Of a stretch of DNA of 64,000 nucleotides, positions 10,356-20,565 are shown in pieces (the first letter of the stretch is position 1; each line of letters starts with the position of its first letter). The position numbers and the translations under genes are program-made. Origin of the DNA: Acidimicrobiales bacterium. Its GTDB lineage: Bacteria; Actinomycetota; Acidimicrobiia; Acidimicrobiales; Iamiaceae. Below the pieces are notes generated by a model. It did no database searches. It saw only the letters and a list, made by a program, of their open reading frames with translations, and had not been told where the DNA came from. The DNA lies in contig DASZTW010000005.1 in assembly GCA_035547835.1 (NCBI GenBank), positions 744,001 through 808,000 on the forward strand, given 5' to 3'.

Positions 10356-10553
10356 ATGCGCGGCCTGCGACGACTCGCCCTCACCTCCGCCGCGGCCATC
10401 GGCGCCGCTGTGGCGTTCCGCTGGTTGCGGGGGCCGGAGACGGCCGTGTTCGACGAACCGTGGCCCGTCGACGTGCCCTGGCCGGCGATCGAGCTGGCCG
10501 AACCGGCGCAAGGGTCCGCCGGAGCCGAACCCGGCAGCCTCAGTCCCGGTTGA
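10356..10553 (+). CDS. small membrane-anchored protein, 65 aa
   Basis: I do not recognise the family. The N-terminus (MRGLRRLALTSAAAIGAAVAFRWLRG) is a basic start plus one hydrophobic segment, then a short acidic, proline-rich tail. TACCGT at 10343-10348 ends 7 bases before the ATG, the same leaderless arrangement seen at many genes of this window, which supports it being real. It is divergent from leuA and convergent with serA, whose end it overlaps by 14 bp. It is too short to assign a function. Confidence 0.45.
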   Translation: MRGLRRLALTSAAAIGAAVAFRWLRGPETAVFDEPWPVDVPWPAIELAEPAQGSAGAEPGSLSPG

Positions 10554-12105
10554 TCGCGACGGCGGTCTCGACGCCCGAGGCGGCCTGCAGCGCGCCGAGC
10601 ACTTCGCTGCTGACCGCGCCGCCGGTGGCCACCACCATCAACGCCGACGCACCGTCGGGCGAGCGGCCGACGTGCATGTCGGAGATGTTCACCCCCGCGT
10701 CGCCGAGGATCGTGCCGACCGTCCCGATCACGCCGGGCTGGTCGTCGTTGCGGACCACGATCATGTGCTTGGCGGGCGGGAGGTCGAGGGCGTGGTCGTC
10801 GAGCAGCACGATGCGGGGCTCGCCCTTCATGCCGGTCAGCGTGCCGGCCACCGAGTGACCGCCGCCGCGCAACGTGACGAGGTTGACGTAGTCGCGGGCG
10901 GTGGTGGTGGAGATGTCGCGCACTTCGGTGCCGCGCTCCTCGGCGAGCTGCGGCGCGTTGACGTACGACACCGGCTCGTCGCTCACTGCGCCGAGCAGGC
11001 CCTTGAGCGCGGCGAGCGTGAGGATCCGGGTGTCGTAGTCGGCGAGCTGGCCCTGGTACTCGATCTCGAGCATCGGCGGCACCCCGGCCAGGCCGCTGAA
11101 CATCTGGCCGAGCAGCTCCGCCAGACCGAGGTAGGGGCGCACCGTCTCGGAGGCCTCGGCGGCGGCGATGTTCACCGCGAACGGCACGAACTCGCCGGCG
11201 AGCGCGAGCTGCACCATGTCGGCGATGGTGTCCCCGGCCTTGTCCTGGGCTTCCACGGTGCTGGCGCCGAGGTGCGGCGTGACCACCACTTCGGGCAGGC
11301 CGAACAGCGGCGACTCGGTGGTGGGTTCCTCGACGAACACGTCGAGCGCAGCGCCGCCGATGTGACCCGACTTGATGGCTTCGGCCAACGCCGCCTCGTC
11401 GACGATGCCGCCACGGGCCACGTTGATCACCCGCAGGCCCTGCTTGGCCTTGGCCAGCAACTCCTTGCCGATCAGCCCGAGGGTCTCGGGGGTCTTGGCC
11501 ACGTGCAAGGTGAGGAAGTCGGCAGTGGTCACCAGCGTGTCGAGATCGACGAGGTCGATGTTGAGCTGGCGGGCACGCTCCTCGGACACATACGGGTCAT
11601 ACGCGATCAGGTTCATGCCGAAGGCCATCGCCCGCTGGGCGACCAGCCGGCCGATCCGGCCGAGGCCCACCACGCCGAGGGTCTTGTCGGCGAGCTCCAC
11701 GCCGTTCCACTTCGAGCGCTCCCACCGCCCCTCGACGAGGGCAGCGTGGGCTTGGGGGATGTTGCGGGCCTGGGCCAACAGCAACGCGATCGTGTGCTCG
11801 GCAGCCGACAAGATGTTGGACTGCGGCGCGTTCACCACCATCACGCCCTGCTTGGTGGCCGCTTCGACGTCGACGTTGTCGAGCCCGATGCCCGCACGGC
11901 CGACCACCACCAGGTCGCGGCCCGCGGCGAGCGCGTCGGCCGTGACCTTCGTGGCCGACCGGATGATCAGCGCGTGTGCACCTGGCAGCACCTCGAGCAG
12001 CTCTTCGGGCGACAGGCCCGTCTGCACGTCGACCTCGTGACCGGCGTCCCGGAGACGCTGGAGTCCGTTGTCGGCGATCTTTTCGGTGACGAGAACACGA
12101 GCCAT
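10540..12105 (-). CDS. serA: D-3-phosphoglycerate dehydrogenase
   Basis: SerA oxidises 3-phosphoglycerate in the first step of serine synthesis. The 521-aa protein is the long form: substrate-binding and NAD domains with GLGRIGRLVAQRAMAFGMNLIAYDPY (about 146-171), catalytic segments NVARGGIVDE (about 228-237) and TPHLGAST (about 275-282), then the intervening ASB domain and a C-terminal ACT domain that usually binds serine. The ATG at 12105 gives MARVLVTEKI; upstream frame is low-complexity. It follows the S9 peptidase by 113 bp. SerC is encoded nearby on the other strand; no serB is seen. Confidence 0.95.
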   Translation of the reverse strand: MARVLVTEKIADNGLQRLRDAGHEVDVQTGLSPEELLEVLPGAHALIIRSATKVTADALAAGRDLVVVGRAGIGLDNVDVEAATKQGVMVVNAPQSNILSAAEHTIALLLAQARNIPQAHAALVEGRWERSKWNGVELADKTLGVVGLGRIGRLVAQRAMAFGMNLIAYDPYVSEERARQLNIDLVDLDTLVTTADFLTLHVAKTPETLGLIGKELLAKAKQGLRVINVARGGIVDEAALAEAIKSGHIGGAALDVFVEEPTTESPLFGLPEVVVTPHLGASTVEAQDKAGDTIADMVQLALAGEFVPFAVNIAAAEASETVRPYLGLAELLGQMFSGLAGVPPMLEIEYQGQLADYDTRILTLAALKGLLGAVSDEPVSYVNAPQLAEERGTEVRDISTTTARDYVNLVTLRGGGHSVAGTLTGMKGEPRIVLLDDHALDLPPAKHMIVVRNDDQPGVIGTVGTILGDAGVNISDMHVGRSPDGASALMVVATGGAVSSEVLGALQAASGVETAVAINRD

Positions 12106-12218
12106 GAGCCAATCCTCGCGGCTCGGTCGCGTCGGTCGCCAGATGACCCGAGTGTCAGTTGTCGCACCGGCCCGCGGTTCAGATCGCCGGTGCGCCGGCG
12201 ACGGGGCAGGGTCGCACT

Positions 12219-14246
12219 TCAGACGAGGCCGACGGCCTCGGGTGGTGATTCGATCGGATCGGCCGGCTCGAAGCCGAAGACCCTGCCGTAGAACCACAGC
12301 TCGGTCTCGAGCGCCCGGATGATGTTGGGTGCTTGGCGGAAGCCGTGCTGCTCGCCCTCGAACGCGAGGTACACGTGGGGCACTCCCCGCGCGGCGAGCG
12401 CGGCCACGATCATCTCCGACTGGGCGGGCGGGACGACTTGGTCATCGAGGCCCTGGAACACGGCCATCGGGCGGGTGAAACCGTCGGTGTGGTGGATCGG
12501 CGACCGCTCCTCGTACGTGGCTCGCGCCTCGGGCCACGGCCCCACGAGCGTGTCGAGGTAGCGCGATTCGAACTTGTGCGTGTCGGCGGCGAGCGCACTC
12601 ATGTCGGCCACGCCGTAGTGGCTGGCGCCGGCGGTGAACACGTCGTGGAACGCGTGCGCGGCGAGGGTCGTGTAGCCACCCGCGCTGCCGCCCCGGATCG
12701 CGAGGTGGTCGGGATCGACCTCGCCGGCGTCGACGAGGTGGCGGGCGACCGCCACGCAGTCCTCCACGTCGATGACGCCCCACTGGCCGTTCAGCGACCG
12801 CCGATACGCCGGCCCGAACCCAGTGGAACCGCCGTAGTTCACGTCGGCCACGAGGAACCCCCGGCTGGTCCAGTACTGCACGGCAGGGCTGAACGTCGGC
12901 CGCGCGGCGGCCGTGGGGCCGCCGTGGATCACGACCAGCAACGGCGGCTTTGTGCCGGGCGGCGCGGTGACCGTCGGGTTGGTGGGCCGGTAGACCAGCG
13001 CATGTGCCACTCGGCCGCCGGCGGACGTGAAGTCCAACGGCTCTGCCGCCGAGATCCACTCCGGACCCACGATCGGCTCCGTGGGCGGGGCCAGTGCCTC
13101 CCACCCGACCACCGCACGGCCGTCGATGCGGAACCGGTAGGGCTCAGAGGTGGCGGTCGCGGTGCCGCCGACCACGACGACGGTGGTGTCGTCGCCGGCG
13201 TCGAGCACCGCGGCAGGATCAGTGATCGGCGTGTCGAGCACGACGGGCGGGTCTTCGGGTTGCGACGGGTCGATCACCGCCAGCGAACCCATGCCGTCGC
13301 GCACCAGCGTGGCCACCACCTGACCGTCGGCCAACGGTGCGATCCACCGCGTGCCGAACACCCAGCCCGGACCGCCCAGCTCCGCGTCGACCGGCGCGAC
13401 GTGTTCGACGTCGGCCGCGCCACCGTGCGGCGGGATGCGGTTGAGGTTCGACCAGCCCGAGCGCTCCGACAAGAACCACAAGGTGCCGTCGCGCCCGAAC
13501 TCGGGCGCCTGGGTGACCTCGCTGGCGCTTCCCGACAGCCACGCTGCCGTGCCGGCAGCATGCACCTCGCCAGCCGCCGGGTCGAACGGTGCGCGCCACA
13601 GCTCCGCGCCGTCCCACGGCATGTTCGGGTGCCGCCACTCGATCCATGCGAGCGTGGCGCCGTCGCGGCTCAGTCGGGGCGAGTGGTAGAAGTCGGCGCC
13701 GCTCACCAGCACCTGGACCGCGTCGGATTCCTCGACCGCCGACCCGTCGAGCGGTACCGCCACGATCTCGTTCACGGCTTCACCGTGACGTTCGACATCG
13801 GCCGGCTCATGCGACTCACGAACGCACACCAACCACCGCCGGTCCGGGCTCGGCTGAGGGTCGGCGTAGCGCCAGCCGTGCGCCGCGCTCGGCGCGGCGG
13901 TGAGCGGCTGAGGCTCGTCGCCCGGCTCTGCAGTGAGATACAGCCGTTGGTCGTCCCACCTCGCGAACACCACGCCGTCGCCGACCGGGGCCCACGCCGC
14001 GCCCCCGTACTCGTGGGCCCGAGTGCGGGCGTTCCAGCCGTCGGGCAGCACGTCGTCCACGCGACCCGAGGGCGCGCGCCGACGCAGTTGCGTGCGACCC
14101 CCTTCGGCCGGCCGGCTCTCGTCCCACCACACAACGGGGCCCGCAAGGCGGGCCGTCGCGACCCGGCCCGGCGCTTCCATCAGGCGGGCGGCAGTGAGGG
14201 GCGAGGGCCAGGCCCCATAGGGGACCTCGGCTCGTGCCGCGCCCAT
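12219..14246 (-). CDS. S9 prolyl oligopeptidase-like serine peptidase
   Basis: The 675-aa protein has an N-terminal beta-propeller-like half (about 1-390, with repeated ...WSPDG-type strands and PDRRWLVCV, GATLAWIEW) and a C-terminal alpha/beta hydrolase domain. The nucleophile lies in RGGSAGGYTTLAAHAF, the acid in FQGLDDQVVPP and the histidine in FEGEQHGF, in the order usual for S9 peptidases (dipeptidyl or acylaminoacyl peptidase type). There is no signal peptide, so it probably acts on peptides in the cytoplasm. It starts 8 bp after the aspartate aminotransferase ends and is likely co-transcribed with it. Confidence 0.88.
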   Translation of the reverse strand: MGAARAEVPYGAWPSPLTAARLMEAPGRVATARLAGPVVWWDESRPAEGGRTQLRRRAPSGRVDDVLPDGWNARTRAHEYGGAAWAPVGDGVVFARWDDQRLYLTAEPGDEPQPLTAAPSAAHGWRYADPQPSPDRRWLVCVRESHEPADVERHGEAVNEIVAVPLDGSAVEESDAVQVLVSGADFYHSPRLSRDGATLAWIEWRHPNMPWDGAELWRAPFDPAAGEVHAAGTAAWLSGSASEVTQAPEFGRDGTLWFLSERSGWSNLNRIPPHGGAADVEHVAPVDAELGGPGWVFGTRWIAPLADGQVVATLVRDGMGSLAVIDPSQPEDPPVVLDTPITDPAAVLDAGDDTTVVVVGGTATATSEPYRFRIDGRAVVGWEALAPPTEPIVGPEWISAAEPLDFTSAGGRVAHALVYRPTNPTVTAPPGTKPPLLVVIHGGPTAAARPTFSPAVQYWTSRGFLVADVNYGGSTGFGPAYRRSLNGQWGVIDVEDCVAVARHLVDAGEVDPDHLAIRGGSAGGYTTLAAHAFHDVFTAGASHYGVADMSALAADTHKFESRYLDTLVGPWPEARATYEERSPIHHTDGFTRPMAVFQGLDDQVVPPAQSEMIVAALAARGVPHVYLAFEGEQHGFRQAPNIIRALETELWFYGRVFGFEPADPIESPPEAVGLV

Positions 14247-14254
14247 GACCGACC

Positions 14255-15454
14255 TCAGCCGGCCAACAGATCGGCGATGCGGTTGATGCCTTCGCCGAGG
14301 TCGTCGTCGCCGAGCGCGAACGACAGGCGCGCGTAGCCCGGCGCGCTGAACGCCTCACCCGGCACGAAGGCCACCTTGGCCTCTTCGAGCACGACCGCCG
14401 CCAAGTCGAGCGTCGTGAGGACCTTGCGCCCCGCCACTTCCGTGCCGAGGTACGCCTCGAACGAGGGGAAGCAGTAGAAGGCGCCTTGGGGGTCGAGCAG
14501 GTCGACGCCCGGGATGGCCCGCAGCAGTTCGGTCATCTTGCGGCCGCGGCGGTCGAACGCGGCACGCATGGTGGCCACATCGTCGAGCCCGCCCGACACC
14601 GCGGCCAACGCGGCGCGCTGCGACACGTTGGCCACGTTGGACGTGGCGTGCGACTGGAGGTTGGTGGCAGCTTTGGCGACGTCGGGCGGGGCGATCATCC
14701 AACCGACACGCCAGCCGGTCATGGCGTATGTCTTGGCCACACCGTTCAGCACGACGCACTGGTCGGCGATCTCGGGCACCAGCGTGGGCATCGACGAGAA
14801 GCCGTGGTCGCCGTACGTGAGGTGCTCGTAGATCTCGTCGGTGAGCACCCACACACCTTTGGCGGCCGCCCACTGACCGATCGCGCGCACTTCGTCGGGT
14901 GTGTACACGGCACCGGTGGGGTTCGACGGCGACACGAAGACCAGCGCCTTGGTCCGCTCGGTGTATGCCGCGTCGAGCTGCTCGACCGTGACCTTGAACC
15001 CGTCGGCCAACGTGGTGGGCAGCTCGACGACGGTGCCGCCGGCCAGGCGGATGGGCTCGGGATAGGTGGTCCAGTACGGCGCCGGGAGCAGCACTTCGTC
15101 GCCGTCGGCGATCAGCGTGAGCACCGTGTTGTAGATGGCGTGCTTGCCGCCGTTGGTGATCACGACCTGGTTCGACGCCACTTCGTAGCCCGAGTCGCGG
15201 CGGGTCTTGGCCACGATCGCTTCTTTGAGCTCTGGCAGCCCCCCCGCCGGTGAGTAGCGGTGGTTGGCGGGGTTGCGGCAGGCCTCGACAGCCGCCTCGA
15301 CGATGTGCGCCGGCGTCGGGAAGTCCGGCTCGCCCGCCCCGAAACCGATCACGGACTCGCCGGCCGCCTTGAGCGCTTTCGCCTTCGCATCGACAGCGAG
15401 GGTGGCCGATTCGGCGATGGCGGCGACGCGGGGCGAGATGCGAGAAGCGGGCAT
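14255..15454 (-). CDS. aspC: pyridoxal-phosphate aspartate aminotransferase, class I
   Basis: The 399-aa protein transfers amino groups, most likely between aspartate and 2-oxoglutarate. Visible are [10 protein letters not shown] (39-48), the [14 protein letters not shown] substrate region (68-80), [12 protein letters not shown] (173-184), DEIYEHL (206-212), the PLP lysine K241 in [17 protein letters not shown], and a C-terminal arginine in YARLSFALG. This is the Ib-type bacterial AspAT/AspB group; substrate range cannot be fixed by eye. A GGAGAA site lies 12 bp before the ATG. It is divergent from serC with 49 bp between the starts. Confidence 0.88.
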   Translation of the reverse strand: MPASRISPRVAAIAESATLAVDAKAKALKAAGESVIGFGAGEPDFPTPAHIVEAAVEACRNPANHRYSPAGGLPELKEAIVAKTRRDSGYEVASNQVVITNGGKHAIYNTVLTLIADGDEVLLPAPYWTTYPEPIRLAGGTVVELPTTLADGFKVTVEQLDAAYTERTKALVFVSPSNPTGAVYTPDEVRAIGQWAAAKGVWVLTDEIYEHLTYGDHGFSSMPTLVPEIADQCVVLNGVAKTYAMTGWRVGWMIAPPDVAKAATNLQSHATSNVANVSQRAALAAVSGGLDDVATMRAAFDRRGRKMTELLRAIPGVDLLDPQGAFYCFPSFEAYLGTEVAGRKVLTTLDLAAVVLEEAKVAFVPGEAFSAPGYARLSFALGDDDLGEGINRIADLLAG

Positions 15455-15503
15455 GTGCGTTTCATTTCTCCAACGGGGGGACTGTCGGTCATAGTGGCAG
15501 ACG

Positions 15504-16646
15504 ATGACCGCTTCACCTGACTCGATTCCCGAGATCTCCATCCCCAGTGACCTGCGTCCCTCCGATGGGCGCTTCGGCTGCGGACCCTCCAAAGTGCGCC
15601 CCGAGGCGGTGGCCGAGCTGAGCCGGATCTCCGGCGAGTACCTCGGGACCAGCCACCGCCAGCCGACGGTCAAGTTCATGGTGGCTCGCCTGCGCAACGG
15701 GCTGTCCGAGCTGTTCGCCCTGCCCGACGGCTACGAAGTGCTGCTCGGCAACGGCGGCACCACGGTGTTCTGGGACGCGGCCACCTTCGGTCTCATCGAC
15801 CGCAAGAGCCAGCACCTCTCGTTCGGCGAGTTCTCCTCGAAGTTCGCCAAGGCGGCCAAAGCGGCGCCGTTCCTCGACGACCCCGAAGTGATCGAGTCTG
15901 AGCCTGGCGACCACCCCACCGCGGTGGCCAACGCCGACGTCGACCTGTACGCGTTCACCCACAACGAGACCTCGACCGGTGTGGCCATGGACTTGCAGCG
16001 TCCCGCCGGTACGGCCGGCCAGGCGCTGGTCGCCGTCGACGCCACTTCCGGCGCGGCCGGCCTGCGGTTCGACCCCCGCGAGACCGACGTCTACTACTTC
16101 GCCCCGCAGAAGTGCCTGGCGTCCGACGGCGGTCTGTGGCTGGCGGTGTGCTCACCCGAGGCCGTCGCCCGCATCGAGCAGATCGGCGCCAGCGGCCGCT
16201 GGGTCCCCGAGTCGATCAGCCTCACCACCGCGCTCGACAACTCCCGCAAGGACCAGACGTACAACACGCCGGCGCTGGCCACCATCGCCCTCGCCGTCGA
16301 GCAGGTCGAGTGGATCAACCACAACGGCGGCCTGAACTGGTCGGCCGGCCGCTGCGACCAGTCGGCCGGGACCATGTACGGCTGGGCCGACGGCCACGAG
16401 TACGCCACGCCGTACGTCAAGGACCCGGCCAAGCGCAGCCACGTCGTGGCCACGATCGACATCGACGACCGGGTCGACGCCACCACCATCTCCAAGGTGC
16501 TGCGCCAGAACGGCATCGTCGACACCGAGGCGTACCGCAAGCTCGGCCGCAACCAGCTGCGCATCGCGATGTTCCCCGCCATCGAGCCCAGCGACATCGC
16601 CCAGCTCACCCGCTGCATCGACCACGTGATCGCCCAGCTGGTCTGA
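15504..16646 (+). CDS. serC: phosphoserine aminotransferase (actinobacterial type)
   Basis: SerC makes phosphoserine from 3-phosphohydroxypyruvate with glutamate. The 380-aa protein is the divergent group found in Actinobacteria (opens with [24 protein letters not shown]), with THNETSTGV (152-160), [10 protein letters not shown] (178-187) and PLP lysine K203 in [18 protein letters not shown] at 15490-15495 ends 8 bases before the ATG and no ribosome binding site is seen, so it is probably leaderless. The acyl-CoA synthetase gene starts 3 bp after its stop. Confidence 0.94.
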   Translation: MTASPDSIPEISIPSDLRPSDGRFGCGPSKVRPEAVAELSRISGEYLGTSHRQPTVKFMVARLRNGLSELFALPDGYEVLLGNGGTTVFWDAATFGLIDRKSQHLSFGEFSSKFAKAAKAAPFLDDPEVIESEPGDHPTAVANADVDLYAFTHNETSTGVAMDLQRPAGTAGQALVAVDATSGAAGLRFDPRETDVYYFAPQKCLASDGGLWLAVCSPEAVARIEQIGASGRWVPESISLTTALDNSRKDQTYNTPALATIALAVEQVEWINHNGGLNWSAGRCDQSAGTMYGWADGHEYATPYVKDPAKRSHVVATIDIDDRVDATTISKVLRQNGIVDTEAYRKLGRNQLRIAMFPAIEPSDIAQLTRCIDHVIAQLV

Positions 16647-16649
16647 GCG

Positions 16650-18380
16650 ATGCCCACCGCTGACGAGGCCCGCGCCCAGCTCACCGCGCCGGGCGCGATG
16701 TTCGAGATCACCACCGAGGTCATCGACGGCACCGAGCAGAAGATGTACGTGCAGCGGATGCACGCGTTGCGCGAAGTGGCCCAGATCGGCGCCGCGCGCG
16801 GCGACGCGACCGACTTCGTGGTCTACGGCGACCAGCGGTACGGGTTCGCCACGTTCGCGACGCTGGCCAACTCGGTGTCCAACACCCTGGCGGGCCGCTT
16901 CGGCGTCGCCAAGGGCGACCGGGTCGCGGTGCTGAGCGCCAACAACCCGGAGTGGTGCCTGGCGTTCTGGGGCACGGTCGACATCGGTGCGGTGCTGGTG
17001 GGCCTGAACGGCTGGTGGAAGACCGACGAGATCATCTTCGGGTTGCAAGACAGCGGATCGAAGGTGCTGGTGGCCGACGCTCGACGTTACGAGCGAATCG
17101 CGGACCAGCTCGCGGAGCTGCCCGACCTCGAAGCGGTCTTCCTGGCTGACGCCGACCCGTCGGATTTCCCGGCTCCGCCCAGCGGCGTCACGATCCAGCG
17201 CTTCGACGTGCTCACGGCCGACCCCACCCCCGCCTTCCCCACCGTGGCGATCGACGAAGGCGACATGGCGGTCATCTTCTACACGTCGGGCACCACCGGT
17301 CGACCCAAGGGCGCCATATCGACGCACCGGTCGATGATCGCCAACCTCCAGAACACGATGTTCCACAGCCTCCAGCAGGCCATGGCCGCGGGCTCCCCGC
17401 TGCTCGGCGACGCGGCCGACGGCGGCCAGACCGTCTCGCTGCTCACCTCTCCCCTGTTCCACGTGTCGGGCTGCCACTCGAACCTCGTGGTCGGCATGCT
17501 CGGTGGCGTGCGTCTCGTGATCCCCGAAGGCAAGTTCGAGCCGGCCAAGGCGCTCGACTTGATCCAGCGCGAGGGCGTGAAGGTGTGGGCCACGGTGCCC
17601 ACCATGGTGTGGCGGGTGTGCGAGTTCCCCGACCGCCACGATTACGACACCAGTTCGGTGACGGGGGTGGCGTTCGGCGGCTCACCGTCGGCCGAAGAGC
17701 TGCAGCGCATGGTGCGCGAGACCTTCCCCAACGTCACGTCGACGTCGAACGCGTACGGCCTCACCGAGACCAGCTCGGTGGCCACCGTCATCGCCGGCCA
17801 GGACGCCCTCGACCGGCCGACTTCTGTCGGCAAGCCGGTTCCCGTGGTCGACCTGCGGATCGTCGACGACTCCGGCAACGACGTGCCGACGGGCGAGACC
17901 GGCGAGGTGTGGATCAAAGGCCCGATCGTGATGCCCGGCTACTGGAAGCGCCCGGACGCCACCGCCGAGACCATCACCGACGGGTGGCTCCACTCCGGCG
18001 ACATCGGCTACCTCGACCCCGACGGCTACCTGTACATCACCGACCGCGCCAAAGACATGATCATCCGCGGCGGCGAGAACATCTACTGCGTCGAGATCGA
18101 GAACCGCCTGGTGCAACACCCGGGCATCCTCGACGCCGCCATCTTCGGCGTGCCGCACCCCGAGCTCGGCGAAGAGGTCAAGGCCACCGTGCAGGTGCCG
18201 CCCGGCAGCGAGCTGACCGAGGGCGACGTGAAGGCATGGGTGGCCGAGACCCTCGCCAACTTCAAGGTGCCCGCGTACGTCGACCTCACCCACGACCCGC
18301 TCCCGCGCAACGCGTCGGGGAAGCTGCTGAAGAACGTGCTGCGCGGCACCGGAGAAGTCTCGCTGTCCGAGACGATGTAG
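16650..18380 (+). CDS. acyl-CoA synthetase (AMP-forming, FadD-like)
   Basis: The 576-aa ANL-superfamily enzyme activates a carboxylic acid through an acyl-AMP. Motifs in order: FYTSGTTGRPKGA (about 210-222), YGLTETSS (about 370-377), GWLHSGDIGYLDPDGYLYITDRAKDMIIRGGENIY in pieces across about 446-480, and the C-terminal catalytic lysine in LPRNASGKLLKN (about 550-561). This fits medium/long-chain fatty acyl-CoA ligases; the exact acid is unknown. It lies 3 bp after serC and is probably read through from it, though the functions are not obviously related. A VOC gene follows. Confidence 0.9.
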   Translation: MPTADEARAQLTAPGAMFEITTEVIDGTEQKMYVQRMHALREVAQIGAARGDATDFVVYGDQRYGFATFATLANSVSNTLAGRFGVAKGDRVAVLSANNPEWCLAFWGTVDIGAVLVGLNGWWKTDEIIFGLQDSGSKVLVADARRYERIADQLAELPDLEAVFLADADPSDFPAPPSGVTIQRFDVLTADPTPAFPTVAIDEGDMAVIFYTSGTTGRPKGAISTHRSMIANLQNTMFHSLQQAMAAGSPLLGDAADGGQTVSLLTSPLFHVSGCHSNLVVGMLGGVRLVIPEGKFEPAKALDLIQREGVKVWATVPTMVWRVCEFPDRHDYDTSSVTGVAFGGSPSAEELQRMVRETFPNVTSTSNAYGLTETSSVATVIAGQDALDRPTSVGKPVPVVDLRIVDDSGNDVPTGETGEVWIKGPIVMPGYWKRPDATAETITDGWLHSGDIGYLDPDGYLYITDRAKDMIIRGGENIYCVEIENRLVQHPGILDAAIFGVPHPELGEEVKATVQVPPGSELTEGDVKAWVAETLANFKVPAYVDLTHDPLPRNASGKLLKNVLRGTGEVSLSETM

Positions 18381-18420
18381 GTCTCGTCAGGGCGAAGGTG
18401 GTCTCGGCAGACTTGGGCGC

Positions 18421-18840
18421 ATGGACCAGCGCATCAGCTTCATCTCCTTGGCGATCGACGACCTCGACCGCAGCCGGGCGTTCTACGTCGACGGGCTGGG
18501 TTGGCGGGCCGACCTCGACGTGCCCGGCGAGGTCGTGATGATCCAGGTCGGCGAACACCTCATGTTGTCGCTCTGGGACACGAGCCATTTCGAGGCGGAG
18601 CTCGGCGCGCCAGTGAACCGGGGCTCGGGTGTGGCGCCGCTCACCATCGCCCACAACGTCCCCACCACCGCGGCGGTCGACGAGGTGTTGGCCACCGCCG
18701 CGGCCGCCGGCGCCGAGATCGTGCAGCCCGGCCAGCAGCGTGACTGGGGTGGCTACACCGGCTACTTCGCGGATCCCGACGGCTACCGCTGGGAAGTCGC
18801 GTACAACCCGGATCCCATCGGCGAGATCGTCCTGCCCTGA
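18421..18840 (+). CDS. VOC-family (glyoxalase/dioxygenase fold) protein
   Basis: The 139-aa protein has the paired beta-alpha-beta-beta-beta modules of the vicinal oxygen chelate fold: ISFISLAIDDLDRSRAFYVDGLGWR at the start and GGYTGYFADPDGYRWEVAYNP near the end (about 108-130). Typical metal positions of glyoxalase I are not all clear, so it may be an antibiotic-binding or uncharacterised VOC protein. It stands 40 bp after the acyl-CoA synthetase. Confidence 0.82.
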   Translation: MDQRISFISLAIDDLDRSRAFYVDGLGWRADLDVPGEVVMIQVGEHLMLSLWDTSHFEAELGAPVNRGSGVAPLTIAHNVPTTAAVDEVLATAAAAGAEIVQPGQQRDWGGYTGYFADPDGYRWEVAYNPDPIGEIVLP

Positions 18841-19032
18841 GGCCCCGCAGCACCGGCGCGCGCGCCGCGCAGAGCGTGGGGCACCCGCCGAACGCAAGAC
18901 GAGCGGCGGTGTGACCTGCGAACGCGACCATGGCGCCGGCGACGGCCCTGCTGCGGCCCGAAGCGGGGGACCACAGGCGCCGTCGCTACCATGACCCCGA
19001 CACGCGAATCGACGGATCCGGGGGACCGAACG

Positions 19033-20565
19033 ATGGTTGCAACAGCGGTCGAGGCGCGCGGTCGCGCCGCCAGGTCACGACCGGGACGCCGCCTCGAAGT
19101 GGCCATCTTGGGCGCTGGCTTCGGCGGCATCGGCGCGGCGATCCGCCTGCGCCAGACGGGCCTTGCCGACTTCACGGTCTACGAGAAGGCCGACGGGGTC
19201 GGCGGCACCTGGCGCGACAACACGTATCCGGGCGCCGCGTGCGACGTGCCGTCGCACTTCTACTCCTACTCGTTCGACACTCGCCACGACTGGCCACGCC
19301 GGTTCTCCGAGCAGCCCGTGATCCTCGACTACCTCGAAGGGTTGATCGACCACCACGAGCTCAAGCCGCACCTGCGCCTCAACACCGAGATCGCCGAGCT
19401 GCGCTTCGACGAGGCGGAGCAGCGCTGGCACCTGCGCAGCACCGACGGCGAGCACTTCACCGCCGACGTGGTGGTGTCGGGTCTCGGCCAGTTGAACCGC
19501 CCGCAGATCCCTGCGATCCCCGGCCTCGACACGTTCGAGGGCACCACGTTCCACTCGGCCCGCTGGGACCACGGCCACGATCTGTCGGGCGAGCGCGTCG
19601 CGGTGATCGGTATCGGCGCCAGCGCCATCCAGTTCGTGCCCCACGTCGTGGAGACCGCTGGCCACGTCACGCTGTTCCAGCGCTCGGCGAACTGGATCAT
19701 CCCCAAGCGCGACCGGGTGTACAGCGCCTGGGCCAAGCAGCTGTTCAACCACGTCCCGTCGCTGGACCGCGCGTACCGGGCGTTCATCTGGGCGAACTTC
19801 GAGTCGCGGTGGTTCGCGATGCGCAAGAACTCGCGCCTCGGGAAGATGATGACGAAGATCTCGCTGCAACACCTGCAGGACCAGGTGGCCGACCCCGACA
19901 AGCGCCGCAAGCTGCGTCCCGACTACCAGCCTGGCTGCAAGCGGATCCTCATCTCCGACGACTTCTTCCCGGCCGTCGACCAGCCGCACGTCGACCTGGT
20001 CACCGAGAGCGTCGAGCGGATCGAGCCCCACGCGGTGGTCACGGCCGACGGCGAACGCCACGTAGTCGACACGATCATCTTCGGCACCGGCTTTCAGACC
20101 ACCGGCTTCCTCGCACCGATGGACGTGATCGGCCGCGGCGGGCGGAGCCTCCACGAGGACTGGCGTGACGGCGCGGAGGCGTACCTCGGCCTCGCCGTCA
20201 CGGGCTTCCCGAACCTGTTCCTGCTGTACGGGCCCAACACGAACTTGGGCCACAACTCGATCATCTTCATGCTCGAGTGCCAGATCCGTTGGATCCTCCA
20301 GCAGATCGAGGCGATCCGCGACCGTGACCTCGGGTGGATCGACGTGCGGCCAGGTGTGCAGAACGCCTTCAACCGCCGCATCGACCACCAGCTCGAGGGC
20401 AGCGTGTGGACGTCCGGTTGCCACAGTTGGTACAAGACCGAGTCCGGCCGGGTCACCAACAACTGGCCAGGGCCCACGATCCGCTACTGGCAGCAGACCC
20501 GTCGCCCCGACCCCGCCGCGTTCGAGTATCGAGCCCGCACAAAGACCCCTGCTGTGAGCACTTGA
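19033..20565 (+). CDS. flavin-containing Baeyer-Villiger-type monooxygenase
   Basis: The 510-aa protein binds FAD at GAGFGG (27-32), and NADPH at a second Rossmann motif VIGIGASAIQFVPH (about 193-206). Between them it carries the Baeyer-Villiger fingerprint F-x-G-x3-H-x3-W as FEGTTFHSARW (168-178). Such enzymes insert oxygen next to ketones, often in steroid or terpenoid breakdown; the substrate is unknown. The start at 19033 was chosen for the GGGGGA site 6-7 bp upstream; TACCAT at 18987-18992 may be the -10 box. The ATG at 18991 overlaps that box. Its stop codon lies in a perfect 19-bp palindrome. Confidence 0.9.
   Translation: MVATAVEARGRAARSRPGRRLEVAILGAGFGGIGAAIRLRQTGLADFTVYEKADGVGGTWRDNTYPGAACDVPSHFYSYSFDTRHDWPRRFSEQPVILDYLEGLIDHHELKPHLRLNTEIAELRFDEAEQRWHLRSTDGEHFTADVVVSGLGQLNRPQIPAIPGLDTFEGTTFHSARWDHGHDLSGERVAVIGIGASAIQFVPHVVETAGHVTLFQRSANWIIPKRDRVYSAWAKQLFNHVPSLDRAYRAFIWANFESRWFAMRKNSRLGKMMTKISLQHLQDQVADPDKRRKLRPDYQPGCKRILISDDFFPAVDQPHVDLVTESVERIEPHAVVTADGERHVVDTIIFGTGFQTTGFLAPMDVIGRGGRSLHEDWRDGAEAYLGLAVTGFPNLFLLYGPNTNLGHNSIIFMLECQIRWILQQIEAIRDRDLGWIDVRPGVQNAFNRRIDHQLEGSVWTSGCHSWYKTESGRVTNNWPGPTIRYWQQTRRPDPAAFEYRARTKTPAVST

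Noticed and set aside
18841-19032. Gene between the VOC and monooxygenase genes
   Set aside because: The short frames crossing it extend from shadow frames of both neighbours. I see only a possible -10 box (18987-18992) and a ribosome binding site for the monooxygenase.
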